Positions 58,313-64,000 of a stretch of 64,000 nt of DNA are shown one piece after another. Under the pieces are notes generated by a model. The model searched no databases. It had not been told where the DNA came from and saw only the letters and a list, made by a program, of their open reading frames with translations. Source of the DNA: Daucus carota subsp. sativus (lineage: Eukaryota > Streptophyta > Magnoliopsida > Apiales > Apiaceae); NCBI RefSeq assembly GCF_001625215.2, contig NC_030387.2:2198501-2262500 (forward strand). Direction: 5' to 3'. Made by a program: the position numbers and the translations under genes. Within the stretch, counting starts at the first letter, position 1. The number at the start of each line of letters is the position of its first letter.

Positions 58313-61300
58313 TCATTCAATATCTTCATCATCAGCTTTATCTCCACTAAACGATTCACGGCACATTTCACCCGGCATGTCATCCCTGCACCAACTAACA
58401 TCATCACGCTGGTTCTGCATTTTAAAGTTCAATCCTGTATCATGCACAGTGGGTCCATAAACATCCTCCAAGACATCAGTTTCGATGCCTATATTATCGT
58501 ACTCCTTAGGTAATTTCTTTACAACAAAATGCAGATTATTTTCAATACAATCTTGAATATAGAAAATTTGTTGTACTTGAGTAGCTAGAACAAAAGGATC
58601 ATCCTTTTGAATATTTTTTGAGAAATTGACGCGTGTAAGGCCATAACAGTCCTTATCCTTTTCATACCAACAACATCTGAATAGAACTACTGTGATTGCT
58701 CCCCAATAATCTACTTCAATAATTTCTTCGATTGCTCCAAAGTAAGTAACATCCCCAATTGTTGGATTTTTATCTTTAGAACTCGCAAAACAGGTGGTTA
58801 GTGCTGTCAAAATGACACCGCTATTTTGTGTAGTACACTTGGCATCTCTTTTCTTGGTATGGAATCTGAACCCATTTACGACATGGGCAGAATACTTTTT
58901 AGCTGCGCGTTGAGGGCCCCTTGACAAATTTAACAATTCTGATGAAGGTTCTTTCAATTTCTGCACCTCATCTTTCAACCACTGGTGAAATTCTACTGTA
59001 TGTGATTTTTCTCTTGCATATTTCTTTGACTTCCCATGACTTTCAATTAAGGTATGATGTTCCCTATTATTTAGACAACAAATTTTAATACAACATTGTA
59101 CTAGTTTAAGGAATAACTACTTTATTTACTTAAATAAATACTAGGAACATATATATAAGAACGTACCCAAGTAGCTTTTCAATTTCTATGTTTCCACAGT
59201 TGAAAAGCACATATAGATGAACCTTAATCCAATCCTTGTCTTCCAACTCTACTGATTTACCATCTTTGTTTCTTCTTGACCCAATTGAGTATCCAACATG
59301 TATGTTTTGTTCATTCTTAGTTTTGATAGTATCATTTAGAAATCTAGAACAAAACGTGATACACTCATCTGCCAAATACCCTTCAGCCATGGACCCCTCC
59401 GGTTTACTCCTATTGCGGACATAATTAAGATTTCAATTTGCACAGGTATCGCTCAATTCCGAACATCCATCTAAGGTGCACTGGTCCTCCAAATTCCAGT
59501 TCCTTACACAAATGAACTGGAAGGTGAACCATGATGTCGAAAAAGGCAGGTGGAAAGATTGTTTCTAACTGACAGAGGATTTCAATTATTTCCTCTTGCA
59601 ACTTAGGAATATCCTCCAGGTCAATCACTTTGCCGCATAAACCCCTAAAAAAAGCACTCAATCTCAGCAAAGCCACTGCAACCTCTGGTTTTGAGGTCTT
59701 TACGACAGCAAATTGTAGTAAATACTGAAGCATAAAGTGTGCATCGTGACTTTTATACCCAAATATCTTTCTTTCAGCAATATGTACGCAGCGACTAATA
59801 TTAGATGCAGTTCCATGTGGAAGCTTTGCATTCTTGAAAACTGAGCAGAAAAGCTTCTTTTCTTTTTTAGTCATGTCAAAAATTGCGGCCCTGATTTCAT
59901 ATTGATTGGTATCACCAATTCTGATAGGGTGAAGAGCCTTACGAATACCCATTTCCTGTAGATCTTTTCGAGCACTGAGATGATCTTTCGTCCTACCGCC
60001 AAGATTCAACAGAGTCCCTAATATTTTATCACAAATATTTTTTTCTATGTGCATTAGATCTAGATTATGCCTAACCAGGTTTTCCCTCCAATATGGTAAT
60101 TCAAAAAATATGGACTTCTTTTTAAAGGGACACCCTGTCTCTCGTTTCCTTTTCTTTAAATCTCGCTTTCCGAAACAATTCTCATATCCAAATAATAGTT
60201 CTTCAATGTCCATTCCAGACAATGGAGGTGGAGAAACATCTGTTTCGACCATACCATTGAATCTTTTATAGTCGTACCTAAGCTTGTGGCCAGGAGGAAG
60301 GAACTTTCTATGATTCATGTAGACAACTTTTCGACTATGTTTCAAATAGGTTGAAGAAGTACAATAGTGGCAATTGGGACAACCTAACTTACCTTTCGTG
60401 CTCCACCCCGATAAAACTGCATACCCCGGAAAATCACTGATGGTCCATAATAGACTCGCGTGCAACGTAAAGGTCTGGTCAGCGTGGGAATCATAAGTTT
60501 CTAAACCTATGTCCCATAATTCTTTTAACTCTGCAACCAGTGGCTGCAAATACACATCTATGTCGTTACCAGGGTACTCAGGACCCGGGATTAGTGTTGA
60601 TAAAATCAAATTTTCTGGTTTCATAATCAACCAAGGAGGAAGATTATAATTGACCAGAACAACTGGCCAGGTGGAGTGACTTATATTCATTGATCGGTAA
60701 GGATTGACACCATCTGCAGCTAATCCTAACCTCACATTTCGAATTTCTGCTGCAAATTTTGGATGACTAGCATCCATTGACCTCCACCCCTCTGCATCCG
60801 CTGGATGCCTTAACTTTCCGTCTTTTGTTCGCCCCACTGCATGCCACTTCATGAGTTCAGAATACTCTTTACACATGAAAAGCCGTTGCAACCTTGGTTT
60901 TAGTGGAAAGTATCTCAAGACTTTTGCGGGAATCTTAGAGCTGTTTTCTTGTACTTTAGTGGAAAAAGGTGCACGGTTATCTTTCTTAGAGACTACCCAC
61001 CTTGACGCCCCACAAAATTTACACTTAATTTCATCTTTGTTTTCAGACCAATATAACATGCAATCGTTCGGACAAGCATGTATCTTTTCATAATCAAGGC
61101 CTAAATCTCTAATCATTTTTTTGGCAACACTAAAATAAGAAGGCAGGTTTACATTCGGGAAAGCTTCCTTCAACAATTGTAAAATACCGCTGAATGCAGA
61201 CTCGGTAAAACCATGACTGCACTTTAATTGGTAAAGTCTGACTATGAAGCCTAATTGCGTGAAATTTTCAGACCCGGGAAACAGAGGTTGTTTCCCTTCC

Positions 61301-61671
61301 TGAACAAGCTTATAGAAGTCTTTTGCAGCTTTATTCATTCCATTTCTAGCTCTACCTTCATTGCGAATCATTTCATCAAAATCATCACCTAGGCCTATAC
61401 ACATATCAGAATCATCCATCCCTACATCATCAGGCTTTCTAAACTTGTCGGTTGACACTTCAAATATCCAATTACTAAATGATGGACAAGGACCATTAAA
61501 CACGAGATGTTCATATACATTGTCCGGAGAAATCCAGAAACGGTTACTGCAATCTTTGCAAGGGCAGCGTAATTCATTTCCTATGGAGAAATTATCAAAC
61601 GCATTCCTAACAAAATGTGTGGCACCATTACTATAACCCTCACTGTGCTTTGGCAGTGAAATCCAAGTCAT
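58313..61671 (-). pseudogene. TNP2-type CACTA transposase with one 4-bp insertion
   Basis: Exon 1 runs 61671 to about 59167 and exon 2 59063-58313. Domain order: transposase-associated zinc segment (RCPCKDCSNRF), CPNDCMLYW...CKFCGASRW, TNP2 core with AADGVNPY and IDVYLQPL, LDLMHIEKN, a DUF4218-like IFPPAFFDIMVHLPVHL, then KLKS followed by four extra bases (about 59421-59428) that shift the frame; the expected continuation YVRNRSKPEG is present in the next frame. Exon 2 encodes the DUF4216-like end (VLFRCCWYEKDKD). Apart from that insertion no stop was noticed. Similar in plan to the transposase at 26427 but clearly a different family member. Low-level sequencing error is an alternative explanation. 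Confidence 0.85.
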
Positions 61672-62529
61672 GATTATTTTGCAATTTCACAAACCTATTT
61701 TCTACACAAGAAATCAAGCAAAATATATACATAAAAACAGAGTTCTCAAAACATAAATATTTATATACACAACACAAAATAACATATCATATATATCTCA
61801 ACACAAACAACATATATATGCACAACACAAACGCCATTAACATATGAACACAAGTAATTTTTAAATAATAACAGTCACAAATGAAGCCCTAATCAACAAA
61901 TTAACAAGCCCTGATTGAAGCCCTAATCAACAAACATGCACTAATTGAAACACCCATTTCGATTTACTAACAAATAAACATCGATTGAAGGTGTATGATT
62001 GATTTGGGGAAGAAAATCGACTTATACAGTTCAGTTATTTACCTGGTAGCTACGAGCTTCTGTTGTCCGAGCTTGAATATTCGAGCTTGATACTTTCTCT
62101 AGCTTGAATCTTCGAGCTTGAATCTCCCAGATAACCTAGCTTGAATCCCCTCTTTCTCTCTTGCCTTCTCGATCGTCTCTCTCTCCCTGAGCTGCTTGTA
62201 TAATGTATCTATGTAATATTATTACAAGTGTTAGTACAATAATGTATCTGTGTTGACTGGGGTGGAAAATAGCCCGGTAAAAAAAAATAAAGAAACCCCG
62301 CTTATTTTTTGAACCCGGGAAAGTTTGGGCCCAAAATTTTGAACTCTATTGCAACAACTTTAGAAATCCGTTGCAATTGTTATAGATTTTTCGAAAAGTT
62401 ACACTCAGTTGTAACATTTTTAAAAAATATTGCAACAGCTATTGGTTTGTCAAAATTTGTTAAGAAATAGCAACAATTTATGATCAAATTTCAGACTTGG
62501 CGTTGCTATAGCCCTTTTATGGTGTAGTG
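61672..62529 (-). promoter_or_regulatory. CACTA leader and subterminal zone
   Basis: 61700-62030 is intron- or leader-like; 62040-62200 is CTCT-rich when read on the plus strand with GAGCTTGAAT-type repeats (CGAGCTTGAAT occurs about four times at 62060-62150). 62330-62529 has the TTGCAAC / GCAACAA subterminal words. Confidence 0.5.
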
Positions 62530-63040
62530 TATGACTAGCTATTATCATTTATCAGCTAATACGTCCATCACTTGTCTGAATATAAGAATAGATTTAGATG
62601 TACAGGTTCAGTTATGTTTTTCATGCACATTTCTAGAAATCTTCCTCTCAGGTTGATATAGTTCTAGTTTGAAAATCTCTCTAATGGAGAAGTTGTACAC
62701 ACAGTTTTAATACATTTTTCATTCGTCTATCTTGTTATCAGCTTTAGCGACAAGCATGTATCATAAAGAACAGCGAGTATTCCTTTTGTTCGATTTGTGT
62801 TGATTACTTCAGAAGCTGACTTGTAGCAGTATCCTTGCCGGGTATGTCGTTTTTAAAGAGATATGAACATAAAGGTCAAGGTAAATGACATTAAAAACTC
62901 TTCTCAACTAATTTGATTACTTCAAGCCTTCGACTGCCCCTGTTATTGCTTAAGTTGACATTTCGATTTGATTGCTTCTTTTACTGTCCATGCATCAAGA
63001 TAACAATAAATTAACAATTGCTAAAGAATGGATGTTCTAT
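62530..63040. other. 3' flank of the second peroxidase, left part
   Basis: 62835-63015 matches 50650-50840 downstream of the first peroxidase. 62530-62834 has no recognised feature. Confidence 0.55.
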
Positions 63041-63638
63041 TAGAGCTGTTCGCGAACAAGCTCGAGCTCGGCTCGATAAAAGCTTGGTTCGGCTCGGTTC
63101 GTTAAAAACTCGAGCTCGAGCTCGAACACATAAATGTGTTCGTTAAAAAAACGAGCTCGAGCCGAGCTTTTAGTGTGTTCGGCTCGAGCTCGGCTCGTTA
63201 AAACTCGAAAAAATGTAATTTTTTATGATAATTTCGTAATATATATGTGTTATTGAACGCCAAATTCAACATATAATATATCAAATCCATCAGGAGAATA
63301 TTAATTATAACATGGTACCATCAAAACACACTAAAAATTTTATTTGGCTTGCTATTTTAAGAGTAAAGTAGCGGTTTGACCTTATTTTTCTCTTGCTCGG
63401 CTCGGCTCGGCTCGGCTAGTATTTGTTCGTGAACAAGCTCGTGTTCGGCTCGTTAGTTAACGAGCTCGAGCTCGAACACACTTTTTTGTTCGATAAGAAA
63501 GCTCGGCTCGGTTCGATAGGAAAAAACTTAAAGCTCGGCTCGGCTCCGTTAAAATTCAGCTCGGCTCGGTTCGATAGGAAAAAACTTAAAGCTCGGCTCG
63601 GCCAAAATTCGGCTCGGCTCGGTTCGTGAACAGCCCTA
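63041..63638. mobile_element. hAT-type MITE, GCTCG-rich family (598 bp)
   Basis: Ends TAGAGCTGTTCGCGAAC and, inverted, TAGGGCTGTTCACGAACC. 8-bp flanks TGTTCTAT (63033-63040) and TTTTCTAT (63639-63646) differ at one base. Both arms are long runs of GCTCGAGCTCG / GGCTCG words around an AT-rich core. It splits the duplicated peroxidase 3' flank. Confidence 0.82.
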
Positions 63639-63899
63639 TTTTCTATACTGCTTGCGCAACCTGCAATCGAATAGGTTTACCAAAATACTATTTCATTGCT
63701 TCAGAAAACTTTACTAGAGTCTACAGAGAAATATAGTAAAAGAGAGAGTTTTAATAACACTTGAAACTTGATATGAGTTACAATACAATACAAAAGAAAT
63801 AAAGAAAGAATATGTAGATGAATGAATGAAGTGAACTTCTATCTACTTGTACAATTTATTTCATATCTTCCTGACAAATAGTATGCGGAGAAATTCTGT
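63639..63899. other. 3' flank of the second peroxidase, right part
   Basis: 63755-63899 matches 50890-51036, including ATGAATGAATGAAGTGAACTTC, here in a single copy. Presumed 3' UTR. Confidence 0.55.
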
Positions 63900-64000
63900 T
63901 TATGCGAGGGAACTGCAAATTCTCCTAATCACACCAGATTGACCTGTAAGGGGGCTGAGATCACTCATTTTGGCCATGGCAGCTGCAAAATCACTTTTGA
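63900..64000 (-). CDS. Class III peroxidase, second copy, 3' end only
   Basis: The last 33 codons of a peroxidase, continuing past the right edge: [20 protein letters not shown], then [13 protein letters not shown] and a stop. Near-identical to the end of the peroxidase at 51037-52287 (final residue Ala instead of Thr). A tandem duplicate whose 3' flank is also conserved. Completeness cannot be judged from this window. Confidence 0.88.
   Translation of the reverse strand, partial: KSDFAAAMAKMSDLSPLTGQSGVIRRICSSLA

Larger units (their letters stand above)
54375..62529 (-). mobile_element. CACTA transposon, second family (8.2 kb)
   Basis: Left CACTACACCATAAAAGGCTT and right, inverted, CACTACACCATAAAAGGGCT, both continuing ATAGCAACGC: nearly 30 bp with two mismatches. 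Subterminal zones (54400-54860; 62330-62510) repeat AGCAACAAAT / TTGCAAT words, unlike the ACATCG words of the other CACTA. Two minus-strand genes: TNP2 (61671-58313) and a PB1-like/TNP1-like gene (58089-55046). Flanking triplets (ATG at 54372-54374, TAT at 62530-62532) do not match, so a target duplication is not supported. A 4-bp insertion disrupts TNP2, so this copy is probably not autonomous. Confidence 0.93.

Overview
The window is nuclear DNA of a flowering plant, AT-rich and dense in mobile elements. Host genes are plant-specific and intron-split: beta-expansins (EXPB), a P-class pentatricopeptide-repeat (PPR) protein and class III secretory peroxidases. Introns follow GT-AG, and the transposons are the usual plant set (CACTA, hAT, Stowaway, Helitron, Copia). 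It looks like a core eudicot, possibly an asterid. I cannot name the species from sequence alone.

Layout. Positions 1-45,700 hold five tandem EXPB copies, all on the minus strand. Copy 1 (259-892) is cut by the left edge, with exons 1-3 sound. Copy 2 (4516-8781) is split by a 3.2-kb CACTA element. Copy 3 (14461-15742) carries a 4-bp GATC duplication that breaks its frame. Copy 4 (21010-21980) is intact and precisely lacks intron 2. Copy 5 (42607-43645) is intact with four exons. The copies sit in multi-kb duplicated blocks: copies 1 and 3 share a Stowaway insertion, and copies 2 and 5 share promoter minisatellites and an identically translated last exon. Between them lie hAT-type MITEs with 8-bp target duplications, two abutting Helitron-like elements, a hAT transposase relic and SINE-like pieces.

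Positions 23,691-38,700 are a three-layer nest. An old element with terminal inverted repeats received a young Copia LTR retrotransposon (23843-37646; LTRs differ at 2 of 288 sites; 5-bp target duplication). That in turn received a 9.1-kb CACTA transposon (25366-34488; 3-bp target duplication). The CACTA carries two genes whose predicted exons stay in frame throughout: a 1068-aa TNP2 transposase, and a 787-aa, 12-exon protein joining a TNP1/En-Spm domain to a Ulp1-type cysteine protease domain.

Positions 48,100-64,000 hold a single-exon PPR gene (+), a four-exon peroxidase (-) and the 3' end of a second peroxidase at the right edge. The peroxidase duplication is separated by a hAT-type MITE and a second, unrelated CACTA (54375-62529, minus). 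Its accessory gene begins with a PB1-like domain rather than ending in a protease.

As a system, the EXPB array is a wall-loosening gene family in birth-and-death evolution, with transposons supplying most of the damage. The most notable points are the apparently intact, very young protease-encoding CACTA, the smaller CACTA that carries a cinnamyl-alcohol-dehydrogenase exon into an expansin exon, and the intron loss in EXPB copy 4. All coordinates of exons are by eye from splice signals and reading frame; no database search was run.
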